From Clostridium sp. CAG:964 (GTDB lineage Bacteria; Bacillota; Clostridia; Oscillospirales; Acutalibacteraceae): a stretch of DNA of 64,000 nucleotides. The translations under genes were made by a program, and so were the position numbers. The stretch lies in contig FR891324.1 of NCBI GenBank assembly GCA_000435335.1, forward strand, positions 1-64,000, written 5' to 3'. Below, one piece after another: positions 43,764 to 53,227 of this stretch. Position 1 is the first letter of the stretch. Each line of letters begins with the position of its first letter. The notes under the pieces were generated by a model, which had not been told where the DNA came from, searched no databases, and saw nothing but the letters and a program-made list of their open reading frames with translations.

Positions 43764-44597
43764 TTATTCTTTATAAAGCTGTCTTAAAATTTCAATTTCC
43801 TTTGCGTAGCCCTGCAGGTCGTTTGGGGTTTCAAGCTCAAAGGGCAGATTCTTTAGCTGTGGGTGATTTATTACCCTTGCAAGAGCCTCTAAGCCTATAT
43901 AACCGTTGCCTATAGTTTCGTGCCTGTCCTTGTGGCTGTTCATTACATTTTTGCTGTCGTTTAGGTGAATTGCATACAGCTTGTCCAGTCCTATAATACT
44001 GTCAAACTCGTCTACCACCCTGTCAAGGTCGTCTACAATGTTGTAGCCGCCGTCCCATATATGGCAGGTGTCCAGACATACGCCCATTTTTTCCTTTAGC
44101 TCTACTCTGTCTAAAATATCCTTTAGCTCGTTAAAGCTTCTGCCTATTTCACTGCCCTTGCCCGCCATAGTTTCAAGCAGCACCGTTGTGGTTTGCTGCG
44201 GCGTTAAAATGCTGTTAAGCATTTCTACAATATAGTCTGTACCAACCTCAACGCCCTGCTTTACATGACTGCCCGGGTGAAAGTTGTAGTAGTTGTTTGG
44301 TACATACTCCATTCGCCTAAGGTCGTCCGCCATAGTAACTTTGGCAAGCTCTCTGATTTTCTCGTCAGCCGAGCAGGCATTAAGGGTGTACGGTGCGTGA
44401 GCAACAATAGGAGCAAAATTTTTGTCGCTTATATATTCTAAAAATTTATTTATATCTTTTTCGTCAATATCCTTTGCCTTGAAGCCTCTTGGGTTTCTTG
44501 TGAAAAACTGAAAGGTGTTTGCATTTATTGAAACAGCCTCTTTTGCCATATTTAAAAAGCCCTTTGAGGCCGACAGGTGACATCCTATATTCAGCAT
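43764..44597 (-). CDS. nfo: Deoxyribonuclease IV (AP endonuclease Nfo)
   Basis: Cuts DNA 5' to abasic sites and removes blocked 3' ends. 277-residue TIM barrel. The three-zinc ligand set is present: H67 (AHAPY), H107 (FHPGS), E142 ([10 protein letters not shown]), D176 and H179 (CLDTCHIWD), H211 (IHLND), D224 and H226 (HKDRHE) and E256 (FELETP). First gene of the nfo, zinc protein, udg operon. Confidence 0.96.
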   Translation of the reverse strand: MLNIGCHLSASKGFLNMAKEAVSINANTFQFFTRNPRGFKAKDIDEKDINKFLEYISDKNFAPIVAHAPYTLNACSADEKIRELAKVTMADDLRRMEYVPNNYYNFHPGSHVKQGVEVGTDYIVEMLNSILTPQQTTTVLLETMAGKGSEIGRSFNELKDILDRVELKEKMGVCLDTCHIWDGGYNIVDDLDRVVDEFDSIIGLDKLYAIHLNDSKNVMNSHKDRHETIGNGYIGLEALARVINHPQLKNLPFELETPNDLQGYAKEIEILRQLYKE

Positions 44598-44728
44598 AAT
44601 ATATACCTCCGTTTGCTACGTGCTTAGTATAACATATTATACAGTCACAAACAATAATTATTACATCTGTGTTAAAATTTTTAAATTATAAAATAATTAT
44701 TTCATCATAGGTTTACATAACCACTTTG

Positions 44729-44770
44729 CAAAAGCACCCTCCTTACCGAACAAATCGGCAAAGAGGGTGC
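44729..44770 (-). terminator. Terminator of metG
   Basis: On the minus strand, GCACCCTC and GAGGGTGC (8 bp) plus inner CCGA/TCGG pairing, followed by TTTTGC. Confidence 0.8.
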
Positions 44771-44849
44771 ATATCAATCCTAAAAGGGATTTTTAAATTT
44801 TTAAATAATCAGTTTGGAATTTTAGAATTATTTTCAAATTTGTGATGAG

Positions 44850-46781
44850 TTACCTAACAGTTGAGCCAACTTCCATATCGTCGGCGAAAATCACCTTTAC
44901 AGAGTCGTTGCTGTCAGCCGCTAAAATCATACCGCAGCTTTCTACACCGCAAAGCTTTGCCGGCTTTAGGTTAGCCACAAGTATTACATTGTGTCCTATA
45001 AGGTCCTCCGGCTTGTAATACTGTGCTATACCGCTGGCAACCGTACGCTTTCCTGCACCGTCGTCAAGGGTTAGCTTCAGCAGCTTTTTAGCTCTCTTTA
45101 CAGGCTCGCAGGCCTCTACCTTTGCTACACGAAGCTCTACCTTTGCAAAATCGTCTATAGTAATTTCAGGCTTTTGCTCGATTTCCTTTTTAGGCTTTTC
45201 TGCCTCCTGCGCTTTCTTTGCAGCCTCGGCAATGTCGGCAAGCAACTTTTCGGAATCCAGTCTTGAGAACAGCGGCTCGGCTGTACCAACCTTTTCGCCT
45301 GCTTTTAGTCCGCCAAACTCCTTAAGGGAATCGTATGAGGTTACCTGTGTGTTTATCTGCTTAAATATTTTTTCGGCAGTTTCAGGCATAAACGGAGACA
45401 CAAGTATTGCTATAAACCTAATGCTTTCAAGCAGGTTGTAAAGCACTGTGCCAAGTCTTTCTTTTTTATCCTCATCCTTAGCCAAAACCCAAGGTGCGGT
45501 TTCGTCTATATATTTATTGCTTCTTCTTGCAAGTGACAAAATAGCCTCTAAAGCGTCGCTTACTCTGTACTTGCTTAAAAGCTTGTCAACATTTTCAACA
45601 GCAGCCAAGGCAGCATTTTTAAGCTGCTCGTCTAAAGGCTCCTGTGCAGTAGGCGCCATAACCTGTCCGCCAAAATACTTATTGCTCATAGCAACTGTTC
45701 TGTTCACCAAGTTGCCCAAGGTGTTGGCAAGGTCGGAGTTGTATCTTTCAAATACTGTTTCGTAGGTAATGGAGCCGTCTGAAACATATGGCATTTCGCT
45801 TAGCAGATAGTACCTTACGGCGTCAACGCCAATAAGCTTTACAAGGTCTTCGGCATAAATAACATTGCCCCTTGATTTACTCATTTTGTCAGAGCCAAAC
45901 AGCAGCCAAGGGTGTGCAAACACCTGCTTTGGCAAAGGCTCGCCAAGTGCCATAAGCATAATAGGCCAATAGATAGTGTGGAAACGCAGAATGTCTTTAC
46001 CGATAATATGAACATCTGCCGGCCAATACTTTTTGTAGTTGTCACCGCTGCCGTCAGGGCTGTAGCCAAGGGCAGTAATATAGTTGGAAAGTGCGTCTAT
46101 CCAAACATAAACAACATGGTCAGGGTCAAAGTCAACCGGAATACCCCACTTAAAGGATGTTCTTGAAACGCACAAGTCCTGCAAACCCGGCTTAATAAAG
46201 TTGTTTACCATTTCATTTTTACGCTGCTCAGGGAATATAAAATCAGGATTATCCTCAATATATTTTTCAAGCTGCTTCTGGTACTTTGACATTCTAAAGA
46301 AATATGCTTCTTCTTTTGCCTTTTTTACCTCTCTGCCACAGTCAGGGCATTTGCCGTCAACAAGCTGTGACTCTGTCCAAAAGCTTTCACATGGGGTACA
46401 GTACATACCCTCGTAGCAGCCCTTGTAAATGTCGCCCTGGTCATACAGCTTTTTAAATATTTTTTGTACAGCCTTTTCGTGGTAATCGTCTGTTGTTCTT
46501 ATAAAATGGTCATAGGTAGTGTTAAGCAGGTCGCAGGTTTCTTTTATTTCGCCTGCTACCTTGTCTACATATTCCTTTGGAGTAACTCCGCTTTTCTTTG
46601 CGTATTCTTCTATTTTCTGACCGTGCTCGTCGGTTCCTGTAAGGAAGAAAACATCATACCCCTGCATTCGCTTATACCTTGCGATGGCGTCTGTCATAAC
46701 AATTTCGTAGCTGTTGCCTATATGCGGCTTACGAGAAGTATATGCTATTGCAGTAGTAATGTAATATTTCTTTTTACACAT
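44850..46781 (-). CDS. metG: Methionyl-tRNA synthetase with C-terminal tRNA-binding domain
   Basis: Charges tRNA-Met. 643 residues. The class I HIGH-type motif is PHIGN (19-23) and KMSKS is at 299-303. A zinc knuckle has C128, C131, C145 and C148 (MYCTPC, KCPDC). An anticodon-binding helical domain is followed by a charged linker (about 505-540) and a C-terminal EMAP/Trbp111-like OB fold (ITIDDFAKVELRVAKVEACE). AGGAGG precedes the ATG. The short leader leaves no room for a T-box. Confidence 0.97.
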   Translation of the reverse strand: MCKKKYYITTAIAYTSRKPHIGNSYEIVMTDAIARYKRMQGYDVFFLTGTDEHGQKIEEYAKKSGVTPKEYVDKVAGEIKETCDLLNTTYDHFIRTTDDYHEKAVQKIFKKLYDQGDIYKGCYEGMYCTPCESFWTESQLVDGKCPDCGREVKKAKEEAYFFRMSKYQKQLEKYIEDNPDFIFPEQRKNEMVNNFIKPGLQDLCVSRTSFKWGIPVDFDPDHVVYVWIDALSNYITALGYSPDGSGDNYKKYWPADVHIIGKDILRFHTIYWPIMLMALGEPLPKQVFAHPWLLFGSDKMSKSRGNVIYAEDLVKLIGVDAVRYYLLSEMPYVSDGSITYETVFERYNSDLANTLGNLVNRTVAMSNKYFGGQVMAPTAQEPLDEQLKNAALAAVENVDKLLSKYRVSDALEAILSLARRSNKYIDETAPWVLAKDEDKKERLGTVLYNLLESIRFIAILVSPFMPETAEKIFKQINTQVTSYDSLKEFGGLKAGEKVGTAEPLFSRLDSEKLLADIAEAAKKAQEAEKPKKEIEQKPEITIDDFAKVELRVAKVEACEPVKRAKKLLKLTLDDGAGKRTVASGIAQYYKPEDLIGHNVILVANLKPAKLCGVESCGMILAADSNDSVKVIFADDMEVGSTVR

Positions 46782-46830
46782 TCTGTTTACCTCCTAGCTT
46801 TATGTTAAACAATGTGTCTGTGCAGTAGAT

Positions 46831-46859
46831 ATTATATCATTACATACGCTTTTAAACAA
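46831..46859 (-). promoter_or_regulatory. Promoter of metG
   Basis: On the minus strand, TTGTTT (46859-46854), a 17-bp spacer and TATAAT (46836-46831), with a TG one base before it (extended -10). Confidence 0.65.
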
Positions 46860-46960
46860 GACTGTTTGCCTATTTTTTCATATAGCCTTTGCATACACTG
46901 CCTGTAATGTAAAAAACATAACAAAATAAGCCGAAATTCTAAATTATTCTTTGCAGGCAC

Positions 46961-46989
46961 TTGAATAAACAGGAAAAAATGCTTATAAT
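46961..46989 (+). promoter_or_regulatory. Promoter of the NifU-like/GGGtGRT operon
   Basis: TTGAAT at 46961-46966, a 17-bp spacer and TATAAT at 46984-46989, about 60 bp before the first ATG. Confidence 0.75.
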
Positions 46990-47050
46990 GATAGGGTAAA
47001 AAAAGAAGCACTTTTTACAAAAAACAAATAAAGCGAAAGGAGTAGCACAC

Positions 47051-47743
47051 ATGATTTATTCTAAAGAAGTTGAAAATATGTGCACTGTAGCAAAGGGCCC
47101 TAAGCACGGTCCTGCACCTATTCCTGAAGAGGGTAAATGGGTAAAATCTTATGAAATTAAAGACATATCCGGCCTGTCACACGGTATTGGCTGGTGTGCA
47201 CCACAGCAGGGTGCCTGTAAGCTTACACTTAATGTAAAAGAGGGTATAGTTGAAGAGGCTCTTGTTGAAACTATAGGTTGCTCAGGTATGACACACTCAG
47301 CTGCTATGGCTGCTGAAATTTTGCCTGGCAAAACTCTTTTGGAGTGCCTAAACACAGACTTGGTATGTGACGCTATTAATACAGCTATGAAAAACATTTT
47401 TGAGCAGCTTGTTTACGGCAGAAGCCAAACAGCTTTCTCTGAGGGTGGTCTTCCTATCGGTGCCGGCCTTGAGGATCTTGGTAAGGGACTTCGTTCACAG
47501 GTTGGTACAATGTTCAGTACAAAGGCAAAGGGCGTTCGTTACATGGAGATGGCTGAGGGTTATGTTCTAAAGACAGCTCTTGACGAAAACGACGAGGTTA
47601 TCGGCTACCAGTTTGTTAAGCTGGGTAAAATGCTTGAGGACATTCGCCACGGTGTTAGCCCTGATGAAGCATACAAAAACAACATCGGTCAATATGGTCG
47701 TTTCGACGGTGCGGCTAAGTACATTGACCCTCGTGAAGAATAA
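47051..47743 (+). CDS. NifU/IscU-like iron-sulfur scaffold-related protein
   Basis: 230 residues. The central TIGCSGMTHSAAMAAEILPG, followed by KTLLEC, resembles the cysteine loop and helix of IscU/SufU scaffolds, and further cysteines occur at 11, 49, 56, 77, 99 and 106. The C-terminal half has no NifU Nfu domain. AAAGGAG lies ahead of the ATG. It is paired with the GGGtGRT gene 21 bp downstream, a pairing I recall from other anaerobes. It may load or hold a cluster for that protein, but no experiment is known to me. No sulfur donor (NifS/SufS) gene is nearby. Confidence 0.75.
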   Translation: MIYSKEVENMCTVAKGPKHGPAPIPEEGKWVKSYEIKDISGLSHGIGWCAPQQGACKLTLNVKEGIVEEALVETIGCSGMTHSAAMAAEILPGKTLLECLNTDLVCDAINTAMKNIFEQLVYGRSQTAFSEGGLPIGAGLEDLGKGLRSQVGTMFSTKAKGVRYMEMAEGYVLKTALDENDEVIGYQFVKLGKMLEDIRHGVSPDEAYKNNIGQYGRFDGAAKYIDPREE

Positions 47744-47764
47744 TTGGTAAGGAGGAACTTAATC

Positions 47765-48769
47765 ATGGCAGTTACATTTGAAAGTATGGACAGAAGAATG
47801 CCTAAAATTGAGAAATGCCTTGCTGAATATGGTATTGCAAATCTTGAAGAGGCAAGACAGCTATGTCTTGACAAAGGCTTCGACCCTTATGAAATCGTAA
47901 AGAGCGTTCAGCCAATCGCTTTTGAAAACGCAGGCTGGGCTTACACACTTGGCTGTGCTGTAGCAATTAAGAAGAATGTTGCAACAGCGGCAGATGCAGC
48001 AGAGGCTATCGGTATTGGTCTTGAGGCATTCTGTATTCCTGGTTCTGTTGCAGAGCAGAGAAAGGTTGGCTTGGGCCACGGTAACCTAGGCGCTATGCTG
48101 CTTAGAGATGAAACAAAGTGCTTTGCTTTCTTGGCAGGTCACGAAAGCTTTGCGGCTGCCGAGGGTGCTATCGGTATTGCAAGAAACGCTAACAAGGCAA
48201 GAAAGGAGCCTTTGCAGGTTATCCTAAACGGTCTTGGTAAAGACGCAGCTTACATTATTTCAAGAATCAACGGCTTTACATATGTTCAAACACAGTTTGA
48301 CTATTTCACAGGCGAGCTTAACATTGTTAAGGAAACAGCTTACTCAGACGGTGAAAGAGCTAATGTTCGCTGCTACGGTGCTGACGATGTTCGTGAAGGC
48401 GTAGCAATTATGCAGAAGGAGAATGTCGGCGTATCTATTACAGGTAACTCAACAAACCCAACTCGTTTCCAGCACTTGGTTGCAGGTACATACAAAAAGT
48501 GGGCTATTGAGAACGGCGTTAAGTACTTCTCTGTTGCAAGCGGCGGCGGTACAGGCCGTACACTTCACCCTGATAATATGGGTGCCGGCCCTGCTTCATA
48601 CGGTTTAACAGACTCTATGGGCCGTATGCACGGTGACGCTCAGTTTGCAGGCTCGTCTTCTGTTCCGGCTCATGTTGAGATGATGGGACTTATCGGTATG
48701 GGTAACAACCCTATGGTTGGCGCTACAGTTGCTTGTGCAGTTGCTGTATACGAGGGACTAACTAAGTAA
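47765..48769 (+). CDS. GGGtGRT protein
   Basis: 334 residues from the ATG at 47765, with AAGGAGG nine bases upstream. The family motif GGGTGRT is at 260-266, followed by the nearly invariant stretches HPDNMGAGPASYGLTD and MHGDAQFAGSSSVPAHVEMM. The N-terminus (MAVTFESMDRRMPKIEKCL) is helical and soluble; there is no signal or membrane segment. The Gly-rich motif with polar and His residues looks like a nucleotide or cofactor site, but the function is not known. Codon use is of the highly expressed type (many GGT, CGT, GCT codons), unlike most neighbours. Confidence 0.88.
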   Translation: MAVTFESMDRRMPKIEKCLAEYGIANLEEARQLCLDKGFDPYEIVKSVQPIAFENAGWAYTLGCAVAIKKNVATAADAAEAIGIGLEAFCIPGSVAEQRKVGLGHGNLGAMLLRDETKCFAFLAGHESFAAAEGAIGIARNANKARKEPLQVILNGLGKDAAYIISRINGFTYVQTQFDYFTGELNIVKETAYSDGERANVRCYGADDVREGVAIMQKENVGVSITGNSTNPTRFQHLVAGTYKKWAIENGVKYFSVASGGGTGRTLHPDNMGAGPASYGLTDSMGRMHGDAQFAGSSSVPAHVEMMGLIGMGNNPMVGATVACAVAVYEGLTK

Positions 48770-48792
48770 TTTCTTACTTTAAGAATAATTTT

Positions 48793-48821
48793 GGCGGTTT
48801 GCTTATGCAAGCCGCCTTTTT
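48793..48821 (+). terminator. Terminator of the GGGtGRT operon
   Basis: GGCGGTTTGC and GCAAGCCGCC form a 10-bp stem (one G-U pair, TTAT loop) followed by five T. Confidence 0.9.
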
Positions 48822-49085
48822 GCAGTTAAAATTAATTCTCTGCGGCAGTCTGCTGCCAACGCACTATTTAATTAAACAGTATTTCCTCATCTCGGCTGCC
48901 ATAAGAAAAGCATTTATGGCGGGGCGTACAATGCAGCAGCTTTTAAGCTGTAAAATGTAAATTTATTTTGACTATTTAAAAAGCTAGTGCAATTTATGGG
49001 CGAATATGGTAAAATAAAATGGTATTTGTGTGTCCGCACGCCACTGCAGCAATGTAAATATGTATATAAAACAGCGAGGTATTAA
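48822..49085. other. Hairpin-rich intergenic region upstream of the YfhO gene
   Basis: No gene seen. Contains a 7-bp hairpin GCCATAA...TTATGGC (48898-48920) and the palindrome CAGCTTTTAAGCTG (48937-48950). TTGACT at 48968-48973 is a possible -35, but no good -10 follows. Confidence 0.4.
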
Positions 49086-51584
49086 ATGACTTACTCCAAG
49101 GATATACGCTGTGAAGCTCTTGCTCACGGCAATAAAAAATCGAGATACGGTCTTAGGGCGTTTTTACTGGGAATACTATTTGCCACAGTAATATTTTTAC
49201 CTTTTATAATTTATGACAACGGATTGTTTTTATATTACGGTGACTTTAATGTACAGCAAATTCCGTTTTATCAGCTTGTACATGACACAATACGCAGTGG
49301 TAATATCGGCTGGAGCCACCATACCGACCTGGGGGCAAACATAATAGGCTCCTACTCCTTTTACCTTATCGGCAGTCCGTTTTTTTGGCTGACTCTGCCT
49401 TTTCCAAGCGAGGCTGTGCCGTACCTTATGGGGCCCCTGCTTATACTGAAAACAGGCTGTATGTCCTTTACGGCATACATATTTTTAAGAAGATACACCC
49501 GCAACAAAAGCTATGCCGTACTGGGCGGACTGCTGTACGCCTTTTCCGGCTTTACCTGCTTTAATATATTTTTCAACCATTTTCACGAGGCTATGATAAT
49601 TTTCCCACTGCTTTTGACGGCGGTTGATGAAATGTTTGAAAATAACCGTCGTGGTTTGGTAGCACTGGCTGTATTTGGAAGCTGCCTTATGAACTACTAT
49701 TTTTTTGTAGGTCAGGTAGTATTTGTAATTATATACTGGTTTGTTAAGATTTTTGCCGGCGGCTATAGGTTTAAAATTAAAAACTTTATCTGCCTTATAT
49801 TCGAGTCTGTAATAGGTCTTTTGGCAACAGCTGTAATAACTATACCGGCTATACTCTGCATAATGGGCAATTCCCGTATAGGCAACACCCTTAACGGCTG
49901 GAACGCTTTGGTTTACGACTGTCCGCAAAGATACCTGAATATTTTTACAGCATACCTTTTCCCTCCTGAGCTGCCGGCTTACCCTACCTTTACTCCCGAC
50001 TCAAACACAAAGTGGGGCTCACTGGCGGGCTGGCTGCCTTTATTCAGCGTGTCGGGCGTGATTGCCTTTATGACAAGCCGCAAAAAGCACTGGCTAAAAA
50101 AGCTGATACCAATACTTGTTTTAATGGCGTTTGTGCCTATTTTAAACAGCTCGTTCCAGCTGTTTAACCAACAGTATTATGCACGCTGGATGTATATGCT
50201 TGTTCTTATGATATGTCTGGCAACTGTAATGGCACTGGAAAACACGCAAAGTAATTCTGACAGGCTTGCAGAAGAGGTTAATCCAAACAGCTTTAAGGTA
50301 AGGTGGGCACCTGCCATAGGGGTAACAACAGCGTTTACTCTGCTGCTTACAGCGGCCATAGGCTTTATGCCTGTTGCTGAGGAGAGCCTTTCCGGAAGCG
50401 AAACAATTAAGTTGGGGCTGATGGACGACTGCTTTAGATTTTGGCTGTACTGTGCCATAGCACTGGCGTCACTTGTAGTACTTATAGTGATAATGGCTGT
50501 TTTTTCAAAAAAGAAAAAGCTCCTGCCTGTTGTGTGTATTATAGCGGTGGGGATTATATCGGTTGGCTACACTGTAACCGAAATTGCCATGGGTAAATCT
50601 CATGGCTACGATTCAAAAAATTATATGCAGGCCCTTGTAATAAACCATGAGGATGACTTTGACATTCCGCAGAGTGACATTACCCGCACAGATTTTTACC
50701 AAATGATGGACAACTCTGCAATGTTCTGGAAAATTCCTACCATACAAACCTTTCACAGTATTGTACCCGGCTCTGTAATGGAATTTTATAATGACATAGG
50801 CATAAATCGTGATGTTGCATCAAGACCTGATGCAACCGACTATGCACTGCGTTCTCTTACATCTACAAGATGGCTTATAGACTATACCAAGGATTCCAAT
50901 TCCTTCAGCACCACAGGCGGGGCTACTGCAATGCCGGGCTGGAAATACTATGACAAGCAAAGCGAGTTTGACATATGGGAAAATGAATACTATATACCAA
51001 TGGGCTTTAGCTACGACAGCTATGTTTCAAAAAAAGACTACGACAGCTGCACCGACAGCGAAAAAACAAGGCTAATGCTAAAGGCAATGGTGCTTACCGA
51101 CGAGCAAATGGAGAAATACAGCTTTGCGGCGCTTAATAAAACAAGCTCAAGCAACTTTACATATACAAAAGACCAATATTACAAGGACTGCAAAAACCGC
51201 AAAAAGCAAAGCTGCAGCAGCTTTGAATACAACAACACCGGCTTTACTGCAGAGATTGACCGTACAGCCTGCAATCAAAATACACTGCTGTTTTTCAGCG
51301 TGCCTTATGAGGATGGCTGGTCAGCACAGGTAAACGGAAAGAATGTTGACATTGAAAAAGTAAATGTAGGCTTTATGGCAATAGAGGTGCCTGCAAATCA
51401 GGTTTGTAAAATAGCCTTTACCTATAACACACCGGGCTTAAATGCAGGAATAATTATAAGCATTGCAGCAAGTGCTGTGTTTATCATTTATATTTTACTG
51501 GTTAAAAATTATAAAAAAATAATATCCGCATTTAAGGCAGGCAAGTCCGTTAAGCAGGTTGAACAGACCGATTCAGAGAATTAA
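49086..51584 (+). CDS. YfhO family multi-pass membrane protein
   Basis: 832 residues with about a dozen N-terminal transmembrane helices, a large extracytoplasmic region (about 480-790) and a final helix (about 795-815). The early LYYGDFNVQQIPFYQLVHD segment, with its acidic residue after the first helix, and the DLGANIIGSYSFYLIGSPFF segment are typical of YfhO/GT-C type proteins. In Bacillus YfhO works with a GT2 enzyme (CsbB) in lipoteichoic acid glycosylation. Here a membrane-bound GT2 gene lies about 3 kb downstream within an envelope region. A similar division of work is inferred. Confidence 0.85.
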   Translation: MTYSKDIRCEALAHGNKKSRYGLRAFLLGILFATVIFLPFIIYDNGLFLYYGDFNVQQIPFYQLVHDTIRSGNIGWSHHTDLGANIIGSYSFYLIGSPFFWLTLPFPSEAVPYLMGPLLILKTGCMSFTAYIFLRRYTRNKSYAVLGGLLYAFSGFTCFNIFFNHFHEAMIIFPLLLTAVDEMFENNRRGLVALAVFGSCLMNYYFFVGQVVFVIIYWFVKIFAGGYRFKIKNFICLIFESVIGLLATAVITIPAILCIMGNSRIGNTLNGWNALVYDCPQRYLNIFTAYLFPPELPAYPTFTPDSNTKWGSLAGWLPLFSVSGVIAFMTSRKKHWLKKLIPILVLMAFVPILNSSFQLFNQQYYARWMYMLVLMICLATVMALENTQSNSDRLAEEVNPNSFKVRWAPAIGVTTAFTLLLTAAIGFMPVAEESLSGSETIKLGLMDDCFRFWLYCAIALASLVVLIVIMAVFSKKKKLLPVVCIIAVGIISVGYTVTEIAMGKSHGYDSKNYMQALVINHEDDFDIPQSDITRTDFYQMMDNSAMFWKIPTIQTFHSIVPGSVMEFYNDIGINRDVASRPDATDYALRSLTSTRWLIDYTKDSNSFSTTGGATAMPGWKYYDKQSEFDIWENEYYIPMGFSYDSYVSKKDYDSCTDSEKTRLMLKAMVLTDEQMEKYSFAALNKTSSSNFTYTKDQYYKDCKNRKKQSCSSFEYNNTGFTAEIDRTACNQNTLLFFSVPYEDGWSAQVNGKNVDIEKVNVGFMAIEVPANQVCKIAFTYNTPGLNAGIIISIAASAVFIIYILLVKNYKKIISAFKAGKSVKQVEQTDSEN

Positions 51585-51692
51585 TAAATTGCGTTTTATT
51601 ACGATTAGCCAATAACATTTTTATATAAAAGATTTAACAGTAATGAAACTACTAACGAATAAATAAAATCCGATTAGGAAGAAGTAATTATA

Positions 51693-51776
51693 ATGAACAA
51701 AGCCTTAGAAAACAACAATTCACACACAGAACAGACAGCAAAAAGCAAACCGTACAGGGCAACGGCCCTGCTATAA
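51693..51776 (+). CDS. Possible 27-residue ORF
   Basis: Reads MNKALENNNSHTEQTAKSKP and ends RATALL. AGGAAGAAG lies about eight bases upstream. Polar, no recognised family. It looks like the first residues of a longer gene and may be a remnant, or a leader for the downstream dipeptidase gene. Confidence 0.25.
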   Translation: MNKALENNNSHTEQTAKSKPYRATALL

Positions 51777-51829
51777 AATTCCTTTGCACTGTTTTCTGAC
51801 TTTTAAGCTTTTTAACGGAGGTAACTGAT

Positions 51830-53164
51830 ATGTCTTTTGGTGAGAAAATTCTTGAATATAAGAACGATATTTTAAATGATCTTGCAAGCCTTGTGGCTAT
51901 TGACTCTGTTTCTGTAGAGGGCAGTGAAAAGCCCCGCCAAGCACTTGAATATATGCTGGCACGTGGCACGGAAATGGGGCTTAAAGCAAAAAATGTTGAC
52001 AATATAGCCGGTCACTTAGAGTACGGCACAGGCAAGAGGCTATGCGGCGTACTTACGCACCTTGATGTTGTGCCTGCCGGTAAGGGCTGGAGCGTGCCTC
52101 CCTTTGCACTTACCCCAAAAGACGGCAGACTATACGGCAGAGGCGTAGCAGACGACAAAGGCTCGGCTGTAGTAGCTATGTACTGTTTAAAAGCACTGCT
52201 TGACAACGGCATAAATGCCGACAGCACCATAAGACTTATTATGGGTACAACAGAGGAAACAGGTATGACCGATGTTAAGCATTATTTTTCTAAGGAGCGG
52301 GTACCCGATATAGGCTTTACTCCCGATTCTGACTATGGTATCTGTAATTGTGAAAAGGGTATTCTTCAAATTTCCGTAACGGGAAAAAACGACAGCAAAA
52401 TAATAAAAGCTGCCACAGGCGGCAGTGCCGTAAACGCTGTACCGGACAGCTGTACATTTACCCTAAGCCAAGAAATTACAGTACCGAAAAATTGCTGTGG
52501 CAATTTTACCACAGAGTGCAAAAACGGTACCGCAAGGCTAACCTCAGAGGGCAGTGCCGCACACGCTATGGAGCCGTACAAGGGCTTTAACAGTATTACT
52601 CATGCAGTTAATATGCTGTGCCGTCTTTACAGCGGCAATGAAATCGGCAGTATGTTACAGTTTATAAATGAATGTATAGGCGTTAAAACAGACGGCAGTC
52701 CTATGGGACTTAATCTAAACGACCAACAGTCAGGCAGTCTGACAATGAACTTAGGCGTTATTAATATTGACAGTGAAAACGCTGCTGTAAAAATAGACCT
52801 GCGTTACCCTGTAAGTGCCTGCTACGACAGTATTGCAGACACTATTAAGAGCTGTGCCGAAAAATATGGGCTGAGTGTAAGCATCGACAGCCATTTAGCA
52901 CCGCTGAATGTTCCTGCAGACAGCAGGATTATTGCCGCACTGCAGCAGGCTTATAAGGAGGTTACAGGTGAAATGCCTAACCTGTACTCTACAGGCGGCG
53001 GAACATATGCACGCTCACTGAAAAACAGAGGCGTTGCCTTTGGTCCTGTATTTTCAAACGACTGCTCAAATATGCACAAGCCTGACGAGTCACTAAACAC
53101 AGAAAATTTTCTGCTGCACGCACAAATATGTCTTGAGGCTATGTACAGAATGTTTACACAATAA
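51830..53164 (+). CDS. Sapep family Mn2+-dependent dipeptidase (PepV-like, M20)
   Basis: Cytoplasmic M20 metallopeptidase that cleaves dipeptides. 444 residues. Metal-binding and catalytic segments: LTHLDVVPAG, GRGVADDKGSAV, GTTEETGMTD, SDYGICN, the lid-domain EGSAAHAMEP, STGGGTYAR and MHKPDESL. ACGGAGG precedes the ATG. It sits between envelope genes but is probably peptide salvage; 13-bp tandem repeats separate it from the next gene. Confidence 0.92.
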   Translation: MSFGEKILEYKNDILNDLASLVAIDSVSVEGSEKPRQALEYMLARGTEMGLKAKNVDNIAGHLEYGTGKRLCGVLTHLDVVPAGKGWSVPPFALTPKDGRLYGRGVADDKGSAVVAMYCLKALLDNGINADSTIRLIMGTTEETGMTDVKHYFSKERVPDIGFTPDSDYGICNCEKGILQISVTGKNDSKIIKAATGGSAVNAVPDSCTFTLSQEITVPKNCCGNFTTECKNGTARLTSEGSAAHAMEPYKGFNSITHAVNMLCRLYSGNEIGSMLQFINECIGVKTDGSPMGLNLNDQQSGSLTMNLGVINIDSENAAVKIDLRYPVSACYDSIADTIKSCAEKYGLSVSIDSHLAPLNVPADSRIIAALQQAYKEVTGEMPNLYSTGGGTYARSLKNRGVAFGPVFSNDCSNMHKPDESLNTENFLLHAQICLEAMYRMFTQ

Positions 53165-53216
53165 TTTTTAATTTAGATTTTTAATTTAGATTTTTAACTT
53201 AGATTTTTAACTTAGG
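53165..53216 (+). repeat. Four tandem 13-bp repeats between pepV-like and next gene
   Basis: Units TTTTTAATTTAGA (twice), TTTTTAACTTAGA and TTTTTAACTTAGG. The last unit supplies the start of the next gene's ribosome site (AGGATGTGAT). Confidence 0.9.
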
Positions 53217-53227
53217 ATGTGATGTAT

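Noticed and set aside
46782..46860. T-box or S-box riboswitch ahead of metG
   Set aside because: The promoter is only about 50 bp from the start codon, so there is no room for such a leader.
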